A DNA stretch of 64,000 bases from Chaenocephalus aceratus (lineage: Eukaryota; Chordata; Actinopteri; Perciformes; Channichthyidae), in the NCBI GenBank assembly GCA_023974075.1, contig CM043800.1:35466459-35530458 (forward strand), given 5' to 3'. Positions 22,433-40,706 of the stretch are shown in pieces. The notes beneath the pieces were generated by a model. That model ran no database searches. It was given only the letters and a program-made list of their open reading frames with translations, and was not told the DNA's origin. A program made the translations under genes and the position numbers. The first letter of the stretch is position 1. Each line of letters opens with the position of its first letter.

Positions 22433-24662
22433 GGGCATCATATAAATGGGCCACATGGAAGTTGAGCATGTTCCCATATAATAATACAAAGTTACCCCAA
22501 TCACTGTTTTAGTCAAAAAGTTATTATTCAGAATAAATCATATATAATTAAATAAGCATCTCTGGGGCCAATTGGGTTATTATTTCTTATTTTTTGTTTA
22601 CATTGTTTTACAACAGTTGTGATGATTTAAAGATAACCCTTTGGATGTTTAAATCAAACTTTGTTGATAAACATTTGAATGTAATGTGTCTCAGACACAG
22701 GTGAGTGAATATGTAAACATAGCATTCTAACCGGTAACATGACCGTGGTTTATTCATAATAATGTGTAGTCAAAGAGATTTCACACTGTTCTCTCCTGCA
22801 TTGTCTATTGCTAGTATAAAATGAATTGCTCTAGTTTGAATCTCACATAAGAATAATCAATAATAATACTGACCATGTCTGTCAAACAAATTTTTAAATG
22901 TTACTTTCAACACTGTATCCAATCCAAGTATGCAAATTCTACTACTAACATTCAATCTCTATTTAAGTCTTGACCCCTTGATGCATCTCTTGAAGACAAG
23001 TTACTGGGCAAACACCAAACTGCAAGATGAAAACTATTGTCATTGATTGGATGCCACATCTCTGCCTGTTTGCAGAGACAACTCCCCAGAAGAAGAAATA
23101 ACCTGCAGTTACAGGGATGCTGACTGGCCTTTGCGCAAACAGGTACATTTACACATATAACTCAACAATAACATGTGATTCAACACATTTGATTGTTTCC
23201 GTCCAAATAATTATAGTACGTGATTAATTTGTTTATCATTGGATATCTATACCTTTTGAGATCTTCTCTTAGTGCATTCTTGTTTTATAGGTTCATTGTA
23301 CGTATAATTCTACACTTCCTAAGCCTGTGCATGTTTGAAAAGGTAATTTGAAAGCAGTCCATTGCAACCCCTTTTTGAAGAAACTAAATTGAACATATGT
23401 TTAGACTAGCTATAATGGGATTTGTTACTTAAACCTGTCACACACAATGGTTTCTAGTCTTGTCCTTATGGGGCCCTCCCGTTTTGGTAATTTTAAAATA
23501 TTTGTGCAACACCTTTTAGAATCTAAACTCTAGTTGTTGTAGGCGTAAGTTAACACTTTGTGAGCATAAGCATGGTTAAAAGGGTTATCATTTACCTTAG
23601 CCTCGATGGGAGTAGTTACTTAAACCTGTCACACACACTGGTTTCTAGTCTTGTCCTTATGGGGCCCTCCCGTTTGGTTAGGACCTAAAATGAATGAAAT
23701 TATTTCTAAAGTACCTTTATCACATCTAATAGTAGGTCCTTGTATGTATAATTCTACACTTCCTGAGCCTGTGCATGTTTGAAAGGGTAATTTGAAAGCA
23801 GTCCATTGCAACCCCTTTTTGATATTGTAAAATGTATTGAGACCACAGGACTAAATAATGCCATGCTTTTGTTTTGATCCAAATCCAGTTTCAGATAGTT
23901 TGTCATTTAGCGAACTTCAGCAACTAATGAGTATATGCATGGTTACTATATTCTTAGTGCATTCTTGTTGTATCTCAGTTCCAGGTGACAAACGGGCAGA
24001 CTAATCCAGGGAGGGAGTTGAGGACGAGACTCTCTCCTTGGAACTTTATGTCCACATAAGCATCAAACAGTGACTGTGCTACTACCGAGGTAATTCAGTA
24101 ATATGGAGCCGTCTCCATAATATGTTTATTCTTTCCTTTTCACTATGTACCAAGATAAGACCTTTTACATTTACAATGTTTACATGTATTATTATGTACA
24201 TTTAAGTAAGTATTCTGTCTGTAATACATTAAGTGTATTCATTTACTCTGCAACATAGCAGGAGACATAACAGATTTAATTAGACATTTTCAAGTATTTG
24301 GCTTGGATGTCACAAACTACACTGGAGCAGGACTGTAAATGAGCCACACGGACATCTTCTGGAATACCATTTTGCAACTTTGATAAATTCTATAAATTAT
24401 GCCAGACGCTAGTTTGTATCTGCACAATGAATGGGAGCTTACAGATAAATTGACCAATCACTTTGTTGATAATCAAACTCTTAGTAGCAAACTAAATGGC
24501 GTGTCTGATTGTGATGGAATAAAGTGATCAGAAGGTGTCGCACCATTAACATTCTTTCAGATCTGCAATATACTTTTTAAATTGTTTATAAGATTCTTAA
24601 CTGTATGATAACTGGCTCTTAAACTTCTTAAACCTATGACATGTTATTATTTGTCCACCTAG

Positions 24663-24875
24663 GGAAACAAACGTTTGTGAAACGCAGCTGGACGTCGGCG
24701 GAAAGTGCTGCTGTGGAACAACACTTGGGTTACGAAATGGACAATCAAGAACCAGGTTCCAGGGAAAGATGCATGTGAGGATTGTATCTCTGCCGAACCT
24801 CAAGCCCTAACAAATAGGGACTGGGGAGCCGTTAAGTATTACATGAACATTACAATTTCTGCTCTCCGAATGTAA
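24663..24875 (+). pseudogene. Frameshifted fish-family C-terminal domain (unit 2)
   Basis: Counterpart of 9951-10163 with the same one-base frame shift between KRSWTSAESAAVEQHLG and QVPGKDACEDC. Confidence 0.6.
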
Positions 24876-25790
24876 ATGAAATAAAATTGAACCAAGGAAA
24901 AATACGTTCAATGTTGAAAGAAGGATTTCAAGTACCACTACCAAAACTAGGGGCTTTACCTAAACCAAACCAAATTCTCATCTTTAAATCGTCAACTAAT
25001 ATAAATTAAAGGGAAATCAATTGCATTCCGATTATGCTGCTAGAAAAAATCATCCATGTTTTCAAAGATTTCCTATTTTGCTTTTAGGGTTTTCCCTCTC
25101 CTGTAGTGTAGAACATATCTTTTTGTGCATGTAAATGTTTTTCAAAGTCTAAAATCCCTCATTGAAGCATGGAAACATTTCACAGGAGAGAAACTTTATA
25201 CAAATTTGAACCTCAAAATGACCAGAATATGTCCTTGTTAAATGTAACTCAAAAGGAGGTAAAAGTCTACTGAGTTGTTAGGCCTGTTTGTTTTGTTTTT
25301 TGGGTCATGGGATTGGTCAAGTTGTACATTTTGTTTTAACGATATAGAAACACCCCAATAATATACAAATAAATATTTATTGCATTAAAAGAATGTTGTA
25401 GAGAGTTTATATTAATTATACTTTTTTCTCAAGAATTACTAATAGTTGCCTCTAAGAAAAAACAATGTTGAACGAAAAGGATCTTTAGGGGATTATTGAT
25501 TTGGTCTCCATGGTGTTTCAATGTTACTGCCATGTCTACTGTCTAGTTATATTCTATGTTAAGATGAGGCTAATCACCTAAGTAATGACTTATCTTACCA
25601 GAAATGTGAATTTGTTGGTGTAAAAAATATCAAAGTAGAATGTAAATGTTCATGATGCTGTTCTGCAGTTTCTTTGGTAACAAGGAAAGTCCATTCAACT
25701 CAATAATGTCTCTAGTAACTCTGATCCCTTCCAAGATATGAAAACTAGAAATATGTGTGTGTCTGATCCCTTCCAAGATATGAAAACTAG

Positions 25791-25900
<110 letters not shown>

Positions 25901-25923
25901 TTGTGACAGTGATTCCCAAAGTA

Positions 25924-26073
25924 TAATGGCTCCCCCCAAAGTATAATTTGTGTGTTTTTTTTTTTACTCAGTGAGCACTCATTTGCATTTGCATTGGTGG
26001 CAATGAGTGCTCAGTGAGTAAAAAAACTTTGGGGGGGAGCCACCCATAAATTATACTTTGGGGGGAGCCATTA
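25924..26073. mobile_element. Complete palindromic MITE (unit 2)
   Basis: Terminal inverted repeats TAATGGCTCCCCCCAAAGTA and its complement lie at the two ends of about 150 bp. Inside is the 18 bp hairpin ACTCAGTGAGCACTCATT and complement. No ORF. TA-type flanks suggest a Tc1/mariner- or Harbinger-like MITE, but this is not certain. Confidence 0.7.
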
Positions 26074-29000
26074 TACTGGTAAACAGCCTCTATGGGCGCG
26101 AGTCCAGACCCACTTTTGGAATCAAATGATGACGTCAGTGGGATTATCTCCTTTATCAACTCCTAAGCATCCCCGGGACAACATCACTAGCCCCGCACCT
26201 AAAAAGGTGTGAACTTGAGCCAATCAAGGACTACTACTACTAGGTCGTCCTTAGGCGAGTTTGCCAACGGGTTCGCCAATCCTCACGGTCCTCCATACAC
26301 CCGGCCAGCTCTGTGGAGCTTTCACAGAGCTTATCCATAGATGGACCGGAATCGGAACACTTTCATAACTCAGTAATTACACTACAGTTACTAACATTGC
26401 CCCGACACGCGTTACTTCGTTACTTACTAAAACAGTCATAATCAAACCTCAACAAACACCTGCAAAGAACACGTGCTAAGGTGAAGCTAACGCACAGCTA
26501 TTTGTTGTTTGTTTATATCACGTAGTCTGTTCTTCTTCTCTGTTTTCCGGTTGTTGCCTGTTTTGAATGACGAATACACACTACCGCCGCCTTCTGGTAA
26601 GGAGAGTTATTGCCACTCACGCATGCGCAGTTCGTAAGTGCTCGGCTGAAGTCTTTGCGGCGTCTGGTTCCAGTGCAACACATGGCCAACACGCAGGAGA
26701 ACACGCCGACGCAACAGCGTGAGCAGAGATAGACTGCACAAAATATACAGATACCAGGAGACAGAGGACAGCCATGGTCAGATAGGAAAACATTCAGGAT
26801 CTGGATCAGTCTTATGCGACAATGGAAACTGAACTAAAGAGAACATTTAAAACTTTAGCAGTCTGCGTGATCTGCCTGCAGGGAGGGGCGGTCCGGCCCT
26901 GCGAGTAAAGCAACAAGTAAAGTAACGAGTTACTTTATGTAGAGAGTAACGAAGTAGTGTAATATATTACTTTTTTTTTATGTAATATGTAATATATTAC
27001 TTTTTTTTTAGTAACGACCCCATCTCTGGTTATAGGTATGCATAGTTTTCTATGCATTTTGAGGGTTTGGGGGGGTTTGACCCCCAAAAACATTTTCGAA
27101 CCCTAGGGGCTGGCTCCCCCAAAAGAATTAAATAACATAACCCTAACATCACATCGTCATAAACAAATAGCGGAAACAGACCGAAAACACTTTATTCCGA
27201 GTGTGCTTGCTTTTCTCTTTGAACGTCATCGCATAACGGCATTGTAATACACGGTTCGGCTGCATTCAATATTACATATCTGCCGTAGTTCTCTATTTAT
27301 AGAGCCCTGAAGAGAAGACTTCTATAGACAAACATGAGGAACTGCCGCCAACACTGAAAACGTGACATGGATCATAAATATATCAGCCATTAAACAACAT
27401 CTTACATTTCTTTTCACACAATACGTCTCCTTGCAGTATCAACACTAATTCGGCTGACTTTTATATTTGATCCAATTGGTAGATAGGCTGTATTTACACC
27501 ATAAAGGTGCACAGATGATATAAAGGGACACCTGGTGGTTAAAGCATGTTATTGGATTTCATTATTTTTATTATTAGATATTAATAGGATCCCTATAAAG
27601 TATATTCATTACTTGTTATTCTCTACTAATAGTTAATTAAAGACTGTATATAATGACTATTTTGCACATCCCTTTCAAGATTTCAAGATTTTCTAAGGTT
27701 TATTGACATATCATATTGCACAAACGGTGTAGTTATGCAATGAATGAAAAACTTTGTGTATACCTCCAGCAATGTTAACTATGTTGAAGCACTTATTTTA
27801 ACTGATATTATACTTATGTATTATACTCTTATATAAGATGGATGTAGATAGTATAAGAAATGTGCAGAATATGACAATTTAATGGTGGAGGTACACACAT
27901 ATTGATAGATGTCTTGTAATGCACTGTTGAGGAACCTGCGACCAAAGTTTTTCATCTCCGGCCTTGTCAGGTATTGAACAATCGATAAATAAAGAAAACA
28001 CAGAATTATTAAATATAAAACACAGAATTTGTGTGATTATACTAAATGATTTACAAATAAACACCACTGCATATTTACAACTGTTACACATGCTGATGTA
28101 ACGCAAATGTTTCCAACTTGGGATCAATAAAGTATATCTTATCTTAAGCTGATCGATGGCTACTGCCATATTTGTAAAATGTGCCTCTGAACCTTGACAA
28201 GTGCATGTTTCAGGCTCATCAATTAACAACAGGAGGGCTCACAGACATAAGACCAGCTGTTAAATAAAGCTCGTTCAAATCCAGTTTTGGACAGTCTGCC
28301 GTGGTTCCATCCCATTTCAAGTGCTGTTCGACGCTCGGCACACTCTCCAATCACAGAGCTTGAGGACTATCACAGGGTTTATCCAGTCTATAGGTTTGTC
28401 AAGCGAAGCGGAGAGAATACTTACTTCCGGGTGTAATATTCTGTAAAGCAAATGAGCTGCTCCGACCCTCGGTCCTGACGGACTCCAACTTGTGTTTATT
28501 AATCAAACAAATAAATAAACACAAGGATACTTATGTGTTATTGTTGAGTAAATGGAGAATTGCACAGGGGAAAATAACGTATGCCACAATTTTAGATGCG
28601 GATTTTGTTAAACTAATACGTTTGCGCTGTGGACCAACACTAAACATTGACGGGGAAGGGGGGTAGCAATAAAGATAACACCATTAAACAGTTACACAAC
28701 ATAACAGAAATAATATCGATAGCAGCATCCCTAGCAACCACCTTGGTGACAATGAAAACGTTGTATAGACACAATTTCCTGAAGTAATCTTCGTAATAAC
28801 TAGCAAACTAAAGATCATGTGCATCCACTGCACACATAATCTGAAATAACAACTCATATTTCTCGCATCAAATGACATCAAAACGCATTTTAATGGCCAA
28901 AGTAACTTTAAAATAGGCATTTTACACCGAGAATAAAACGAAGTTCGGCCATGTTTTTTTTTCTGCAGGGAGAAATTTGAAGATCACGTGACATAGACGC

Positions 29001-29590
29001 CAGCCATTGGAATGAATGGTGAAAAAAAACATAGGGATCTTACAATTTCAGAGGCGTTTTTGTAGAAATACTACGTCCTACGTTGTGGACCAACGTAGTT
29101 ATTACATGTTTTTTTGTGAGACTGGGTTGAAATATCTGAGACAATAATATATTGATGAAAAACAGTATAATAGGGGACCTTTAAGATATTACATTCAACT
29201 CCATCTTAAAAGTCACATTATTTAATAAAAAGTTGGATCTAATGGGATTTACATTTTATACATTCTATAAATCAACTGATCGGTGTTCTTTATCATATTT
29301 CCTGTTTATTTGTTAAGGACTTTGCTGCACTGCACAAATATGTATTGGTGTTTATAAATAGAAACAATTCAATTCTAATGTTTTACATTCAACACATTGT
29401 GTAGCATATCTTTGTAATGTAATTGAGTGCTACACCAACATTATGGATTTTATACTGAGGAGTAGGAAATAGTTCACACCTTCATGGAAGAATGAGTGAA
29501 GATATGATGAGGCAAACAAAGGCAAACAACAAAGGGAATCATTATTTGAAAGTCAAGGTGTAGGACTTTATTTACTCAGATTGCACATTA

Positions 29591-32382
<2,792 letters not shown>

Positions 32383-32919
32383 CATTATTACATAAAACAT
32401 AATTTTGAAGGGGTTATTACCAGGTACTACTTAAGATATTGCATTCAACTCTATCTTAAAGGTCACATTATTTAATAAAAAGTTGTATGTAATGGGATTG
32501 ACTTTTTATATATTCTATACATCAACTGATCGGTGTTCTTTATCATATTTCCTGTTTATTTGTTGCACTGCACACATATTTATTGGTGTTGATAAAAAAA
32601 ACTATTACACATTGTGTAACATATCTTTGTAATGACAAAAGTGCTACACCAACATTATGGATGCAAAATAAGGAGCAATTGATTGTATGTTATACTGAGG
32701 AGCAGGAAATAGGTTCACACCTTCATGAAAGAATGAGTATGTAATGAAGATATGATGAGGGCAAACAAAGGAAAAAAACGGAGGGAATCATTATTTGAAA
32801 GTCAAGGTGTAGGACTTTATTTACTCAGATTGCACATTATTTAAAACTCAACAATAACAACAGTGGAGAGGATGATGGAAGAAAGGCAGCAGAGTGAGAT
32901 GGTGACCGCAGGATCAGAC

Positions 32920-34229
<1,310 letters not shown>

Positions 34230-34345
34230 GGTTGCTGTGTGATTCTGTCGATGATAGCCTTCACCTGCAGACCTGGTTTATATCCTCAGTCAGGAGAGCT
34301 GCCCTGCTGTCCGGCCCTCCTCATTGGCCAGCAAGAAGCCAATCC
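34230..34345 (-). promoter_or_regulatory. Trypsinogen D promoter
   Basis: TATAAACC (minus strand) at 34275-34282, with an E-box between TATA and ATG as in the other copies and a CCAAT-like motif near 34325. Confidence 0.7.
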
Positions 34346-34960
34346 CTGCTGCAGGAGGTTGGAGTTAGGTGATTCATTTAAAGAACTACATACAAATTGT
34401 TGAAGTAAGAATGGTTTTCTTGTTAGAAAATTGGGGAAAGTAAAAACGGGGAGTATGGATATTATTGGGTCCTCTTATTATTTTTATATTACTTTATGAC
34501 AATACAAGTCAAAATAATTCTTATACGATCTCTAATATCTACACAATGTAATAGTTGAACCTGTTTTTTTGTTGTGTTGGGTGGTTAGGCCAAACCCTGA
34601 CCAAGTGTCGGTTTTTGACAGGCAGGGAGAGAGACTGTATTGGGTTAGGAGAAGACCAAGGGTCGACAATTGAGGACAAAAGAAAGGAACATGATCTGAA
34701 AAGGTTATTGTAAAAAACGAAAAAATTACACTAGTAGTATATATTTGTATATGCCACAATCGACCTAAGCAGCCTGTCCTCCTACAAAAAACGACCACAT
34801 AGGTCGATTGTTCAGCAGCTTATTACGACCCATAGTCACGTTTTAAAGTGTAGCCCCTCTAGTGGTCGTGTAAGAAACAACATGCTCCCGTTGATTGCAA
34901 ATGCTCCGGAGGGTCGTTTATTCACAAATAACCCTCTCTGGAAAATCCTAAATTGTGGAA

Positions 34961-35578
34961 TAGTTAGGCCATTAAAATGCTTTTTGATTAGATTCCTAGC
35001 AAGAAGTGTATATTTAAGCAATAGCTCACGACAGGCCGTGGTATATGCTCATTATATCACAGCTAAGGGGCGTGGTTCGGCCCGACGCGAAAAGCAAACT
35101 GCAAGCAGTTTGCTTTTCAGCCCAACGGTATACTGTTTTTCTCAGACGCGGAGGGATACTGATTTGTTGTGAAAAGTAACTTACAATTCTACCCGTGGTA
35201 TACGCTCAGTATATCACGGCTAAGAACCAATCAGATTGCTTGATTTGACTTGTCCGTTTTATAATGTACTTTTAGAATCTACGTCCAGTGGATGTGTAGG
35301 ATCTATAGTTAGATATTACGAAGATGATTTGAGGTCTCGCTAGGAGAATGTGTATATACCACGTCTTTCCGCAGCGTCCATGTTGGCGTCAACCCTCACG
35401 GGGTGAAAACATTATTTCCGGTCTCGAAGTTTTCATAATAAAATCGGAAGTATTCCCCTCACTGTCAAATTATTACACAGTGATATCTGTATTACTCATC
35501 CACTAAAAAGTGTATCCTTACACATCCTATCCTACACAATATTGATTGGTTTAAATGGTGTACAATGCTTTTGTGTTT
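34961..35578 (+). repeat. Outer inverted repeat, left arm
   Basis: Reverse-complement match to 44757-45116, starting TTAGGCCATTAAAATGC. The match is interrupted by an insertion of about 245 bp at 35012-35257. Confidence 0.8.
35012..35257. mobile_element. MITE-like insertion in the outer repeat
   Basis: Breaks the homology between the outer arms. Contains direct repeats CCGTGGTATATGCTCA (35035) and CCGTGGTATACGCTCA (35193) and a hairpin GCAAACTGC-AA-GCAGTTTGC. No ORF. Confidence 0.55.
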
Positions 35579-35708
35579 TTAACCTTCGATTCGGAGAAAC
35601 AAATAGTGTTTTCGGAGTTCAGACACTACAGAGTTTCCGAAGAAACTACACTACCCAGAATCCTCAGCTATCGTTTGGGACTACAACATCCGCTTTGCTT
35701 TACAAACC

Positions 35709-37071
35709 CTGTGATTAGTCCTCAGACAAACGTTTATCTGGGAGTGGAATTAAACTCAGCCAGCAGAGCGCGGCTCTCGCGGCACCGAGTGGAGGAACTG
35801 ACAGCTCTCCTCCGGCATGTCTAAACCCACACAGCCCTCTCCGTGACGCAGCTGCTCGGCGTTGGCGTCAGCTGGTCACGTGATGATCCCCTTGGGTCTC
35901 TTCCAACAGGGGGACACTCCAGAGGTGGTTCATTCGCTGCAGAAGCCTGCTGTTTTTAACCTATTGGTTTATAAACTGCAGAGCTCGCGGCATTCCTCTG
36001 TCCCAGATATGCCTCACACGGTCATAATAAATCCACGAGCACCGTTATAACGCCTCGTGTGGACAGCATACACACACCTCTCATCCTCTGGGCGTGTATG
36101 CGCCTCATGATGAGAGACGGAGTGAAATGCAGCGTGTGGAAACTCCCTCGCAGCCCTTTTGCCTCACGGGCAGCGGCGGCGATGGCGTGGCTCGTCACCA
36201 TGACGACCATTATGGCACATCACAGAGAAGCCTCTCCCCCAGCAGTTCCATGGGATACAAGAAACACTCCTGTCATCCCAGGAACAGTGTCTTGCGCGGT
36301 CTTTACTCCCGCTATTTTTCTAAATCTCGGAAAATAACGGGGGAGTCGCCCCGTTGCTTTACAATCAAACAAGTGTTGATTTGCACAGACAACAGGCCAC
36401 GGCTATGGAAGCAGCCTACCTCAATCGCCAGGGAGGAGTATGATCTGCGCAGCTTCTGAACGCAGCCAGGCGGCAGTAGTAGGCCTACTACTTTTGGCTC
36501 TAACAGCAGCGAGAAGGGTGAGTGATTTGTCTGCTCTCTCTGTGGCTCCGTCATGTCTCCGGATCCAAGGAGATGGCAGTTCAGCTGTTTTACGCCCTAA
36601 CCCGGCTTCATGCCTAAGGTCATCACAACTCTTTTAGGTCAAGAGTGATCACCCTGGCTGGCTTATTCCCCCCTACTTACAGGTCGGAGGAAGAAGCGAC
36701 GTCTCAACTCCTCTGTCCTGTGCGCGCGCTGTCTTGCTATGTGGCGCGCACGGCGGCCTGGCGCCGTTCTCAGCGCCTGGTTGTGCACTATAGAGAGCGC
36801 TCGATCGGGCAACCTCTGTCTGCACAACGGCTGTCACACTGGCTGTGTGAGGCTGTGTCACAGGCATATGTCTCCTCTGGACTGGAGCCCCCGGAGAACA
36901 TCAATGCGCACTCCACCAGAGGAATTTCCTCCTCCACGGCTTTGCACGGAGGAATGTCAGTGGAAGATATTTGCATCTTGGTCTTCCCCCTGTTCATTTA
37001 TTCATTTTTATTTGAGGGATGTCTCCCATTCCTCTCTGACACACCCTGTACTGGGTGTCCTGTCGAAGTGA
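35709..37071 (+). pseudogene. Decayed second DIRS element (RT end, RNase H, tyrosine recombinase)
   Basis: Pieces in several frames: TNVYLGVELNSASRARLS (35730 region) fits the RT thumb, LICTDNR near 36380 fits RNase H, and from 36440 comes a tyrosine recombinase with LLLALTAARRVSDLSAL. In contrast to the first DIRS element, the box with NAHSTRG (His-x-x-Arg type) at about 36905 is kept, and SFIHFYLRDV, holding the expected tyrosine, is at about 36990 in a shifted frame. Several stops and shifts make it non-functional. It is a different DIRS family from the one at 2611. Confidence 0.7.
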
Positions 37072-37088
37072 GTGACGTCAGGGAGCCA

Positions 37089-37395
37089 GCTGTGTATGGC
37101 GTTATATTTGTGCCTCTATCCTGAGCACGCAATGAAACATGTTGAGCATAGAAAATGCTATTGAGCGCGCACTTGAACATTTTTGAACACAGAGAAATAT
37201 ATTTTCTCTCATTAAACTCCTGCTCCGTGCGCAATCAGACCACTACACGCGCTCTCTCTCCCCCGCTCGCTCGACCTCTCCAGCCTGTTTGCGCTCAGCT
37301 TTGCCTGCGCTTGCTCAAGTTGTCACAGCGTTACAAATGTGCCACAAAAGCAACCAATCGGAGAACTCGAGAAGGTCAATTCTGATTGGCTGGTC
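37089..37395 (+). repeat. Middle inverted repeat, left arm
   Basis: Reverse complement of 42505-42830 over about 310 bases (cores GAGCACGCAATGAAACATG and AACTCGAGAAGGTCAATTCT). GC-rich with CTCTCTCCC runs. Confidence 0.85.
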
Positions 37396-37495
37396 GTCTC
37401 CAATCATATCTTCTATCTGAGATGAGAGAGGGATTTTCGGTTGCCATCAGGCTGTTGACGTTCTTATTACACATCTATCGTTGACATTTACAGGA

Positions 37496-38530
37496 CATGA
37501 CAGACTCGAATGAAGAGAATAGTACGCCACAGTGTCAGGTGAGTTATACATTTCTAGTTTTCTGATATCACGTTATTGTTTGCAATGCCTGAGTTTGCTA
37601 GCTGGCAACATAGCTATAGGGGTAGTTTAAGCAAACCTCTAACAAACCGTAGCCTACATGTACATGAACCCTTCGGAGGTATTGATTACTTGCTGTAAGC
37701 ATTAGAGGTGGCAGAATGACAACATGTTTCTCTCTCTATCACAATTTTGGGTTGACCAGAACCTGGACCAACTTCTGTTTCCTGTTCTACAATGGGCATA
37801 GAGCTTGCGTTAATTTTCAACCGGACAGATGAGGCTAGGATACCGGATAAAGTTAGCAACACACGTTAACTATGAACAGCCTATTAATCCGTTCTCTTAA
37901 TGTTATTTCTTCCAACGTTGTGGAATTAGTGAAAAGGGGCTTCTTAACGTGCTTTTATCTGGGGTGGAGGGAGTTACATATTAGTTAAATATAACATTGG
38001 GGCGTGTGATTGTAGTGGGTGGAGAAATGAGGATATCCATTTTGGAGTTCAAGCTAGTATAATATAGTTAACGAACGTTACACAATAATAAGGAAGAGAG
38101 CTATTTGTGTGATACATCGCTATTGATATGGATTTAGAGTGGATATTTGAGACTTCCAAACAGTAAACAAAAACATAACTTATGGGTGAGTGTTTTTAGC
38201 AGAGCCATATTGTCCTTGTGATTCTGTTGATTATTACCTCTCTGTATTATGTTGCAGCTCAGCTGATTTTGGATTGATGGCAAAGGGAGAGGGACTTAAG
38301 TGAGAGTGAAAACACAAGGTACGTTTCAAATAGATCATCAATATCCCATCCTATAGGTTGCTAGATGTATCTAACCCTTTCTCCTGTCTCCCTCTTTCAG
38401 CACAAGAACCCCAGGGGGATTCAATGGAGCCTGAAGACCTGCAATGAGACCCTCACCCGTCACCCTGCACCTGAGTCTCAACTCCCAGAGTTTAGCAAGC
38501 CTCTCCCTGTTCCTTATTTTTATTAAACAG
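37496..38530 (+). ncRNA. Possible small spliced transcript
   Basis: ATG at 37498 opens MTDSNEENSTPQCQ and runs to a good donor CAGGTGAGT at about 37538. An acceptor TTATGTTGCAG at about 38258 leads to an exon ending at CAAGGTACG (38320). A second strong acceptor TCCCTCTTTCAG (38400) leads to a last exon with ATTAAA at about 38523. Joining the first exons gives a stop two codons after the junction, so any peptide would be 16 residues. A non-coding RNA or transposon transcript is more likely. Evidence is splice-site appearance only. Confidence 0.3.
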
Positions 38531-39726
38531 ACATTAAGCTTCCCAATGGTGTGGTCTTCGTTTTGTGAAAAATATGATTACCTCACATATGTTGTTGCTG
38601 TTGTTGTATTTTGTGATAGTTAAATTGCTCCTGCTGACTTGAGTCAGACATTCTTTCCTCCTCTCTGTGTCAGTGGGGAAACTTTACATGTGTACTCCTT
38701 TCTCTGAGCGTTTGGCGTTTGGAGCATCCCCCGGCAGCACAGCAAACCATGGGGGAGACTATATGCCAGGACAACACGGAGGAAAAGGCACAGACAAACG
38801 GCATGATATGCTTTTCAATGTTTATTGAATTCCATTTATTTACAATGGATGTTCCTAAAACAACACATTTAACATCATCATCATGCCACTGCTGCTGCTG
38901 CTGCTAGTCCTTTGACTCATTGTGCTGTCAGTTGACAATCATTGATAGGCACCTGTGGGTCTCCTGTCCTTTCTGAAAGTCATAAAGATTACATTAGTAC
39001 TTTAGATTACTTGTGTCCTCAATTACCAGGGGATTACTGAAACCACCATGAATTAAAGAAATGGTAGAAATGCATCTAATCAGAATTTTGAAACCTTCCT
39101 TCCCTCCCTCTAAATATATCAATAAACATTAGGATGTGACGCTCCTGACTACCATACAGGTTTAAGAAGATAATATTTGTTTTAAAGAATTTAAAGCAAT
39201 AAACAACAGCAACAGGCTCTAACCAAGGCAACGTTAGCCTAACATGTATATGTTAACAGGTAAGATAGCTGTTCACACTATGTATATTTTCTATTTTCTA
39301 CGTTGTAATGCTATTTTATTTCTATTTAAGATGTTTACATTGTCGATTGTTTAATTCTAGTCTTTTAACTGTCTAATGTACAATGCCTTGTCTTTTGCTG
39401 CTGCAGCGTAAACATTTCCCCAATTGGTATCAATAAAGTACTTCTTATTTTATCTTAATCCTCAAATATTAGCACATTTTACTTTAAGAAAAACAAACAC
39501 ATTGATGTAACTACATACACATATCGATATGTTGTATACATATTGCAAATCAAAACCTTTATTGACCACTAACTACCAAAAATTGCATTTCTATCCTGTT
39601 ATTAATGCATTCAAATCGTGATTCAAATGGCCCGCCACGAACTTCCGGGAACTTTCTGAGTCTCCCTGAACCACGTGATGATCAAGCATTTTGGACTTCC
39701 GCTGTCGCAACTCTTCTCTCTACATG
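38531..39726. other. Non-coding stretch inside composite insertion
   Basis: AT-rich. A short CTG run lies at 38890-38903 and a retroposon-like tail ATCAATAAAGTACTTCTT at 39430. No gene seen. Confidence 0.5.
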
Positions 39727-40232
39727 GCCCTGGACAACACACTCTCACTCCCTAAGCGTCCAATAGCGACGTTTGGTCAGTGTCCGTGGCGTCCAATTGT
39801 GACGCTCCTAGGCTCCTTCAGCGTCATAAAGGGACGCAAATAGCTTTCAACTGATTGCAATGTATTCCCATCTGCGTCGGGATTTGACGCTCATGGAAGC
39901 ACGGCATTCGTTTATGTCGGCTGCCCTTAAAGGCAATGTGAGCGTCATTCCCATTGGATAACGGAGAATTGTACACCCGGAAGTAAGTATTCCTCTTACT
40001 GTCGATTGATTTTACAGTGATATCTGCACTACTCATCGACTAAAAAACACCAGATTATCCTTGTTAATTACACAACATTGATTGGTTTAAATTGTGTGCA
40101 ATGCTTTTGTATTTTTCCTCTTCGATTCGGAGAAACAAGTATTTTTTCTGAGTAAAGGATGGCAGAAGACACTACACTACCCAGAATCCCCAGCTATCGT
40201 TTGGACTACACCATGTGCTCTGTTTGACAAAC
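39727..40232 (+). repeat. Inner inverted repeat, left arm
   Basis: Matches the reverse complement of 42196-42503 in two blocks (39727-39960 and 40150-40232). The stretch 39963-40150 between them has no partner in the right arm but matches 35450-35600, showing that the same element family supplied both. Confidence 0.8.
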
Positions 40233-40706
40233 CCCGTTTTTTTCACCATTCATTCCGATGGCTGGCGTCTATGTCACATGATCTTCAAATTTCTCCCTGC
40301 AGAAAAAGAAAACATGGCCGAACTTCGTTTTATTCTAGGTGGAAAATGCCTATTTTAAAGTTAGTTTGGCCATTAAAATGCGTTTTGATGTCATTTGATG
40401 CGAGAAATATGAGTTGTTATTTCAGATTATGTGTGCAGTGGATGTACATGATCTTTAGTTTTGCTAGTTATTATGAAGATTACTTCAGGAAATCGCGACG
40501 TTTTCATTGTTACCAAGGTGGTTGCTAGGGACGCTGCTATCGATATTATTTCTGTTATGTTGTGTAACTGTTTAATGGTGTTATCTTTATTGCTACCCCC
40601 CCCCTTCCCCGTCAAGGTATAGTGTTGGTCCACAGCGCAAACATATTAGTTTAACAAAATCCGCATCTAAAGATAGCCTACATTATTTTCCCCCTGTGCA
40701 ATTCCA

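Noticed and set aside
40094..40528. 144 codon frame in the composite insertion
   Set aside because: It runs over transposon terminal repeats; related copies at 35555 and 13600 do not keep the frame.
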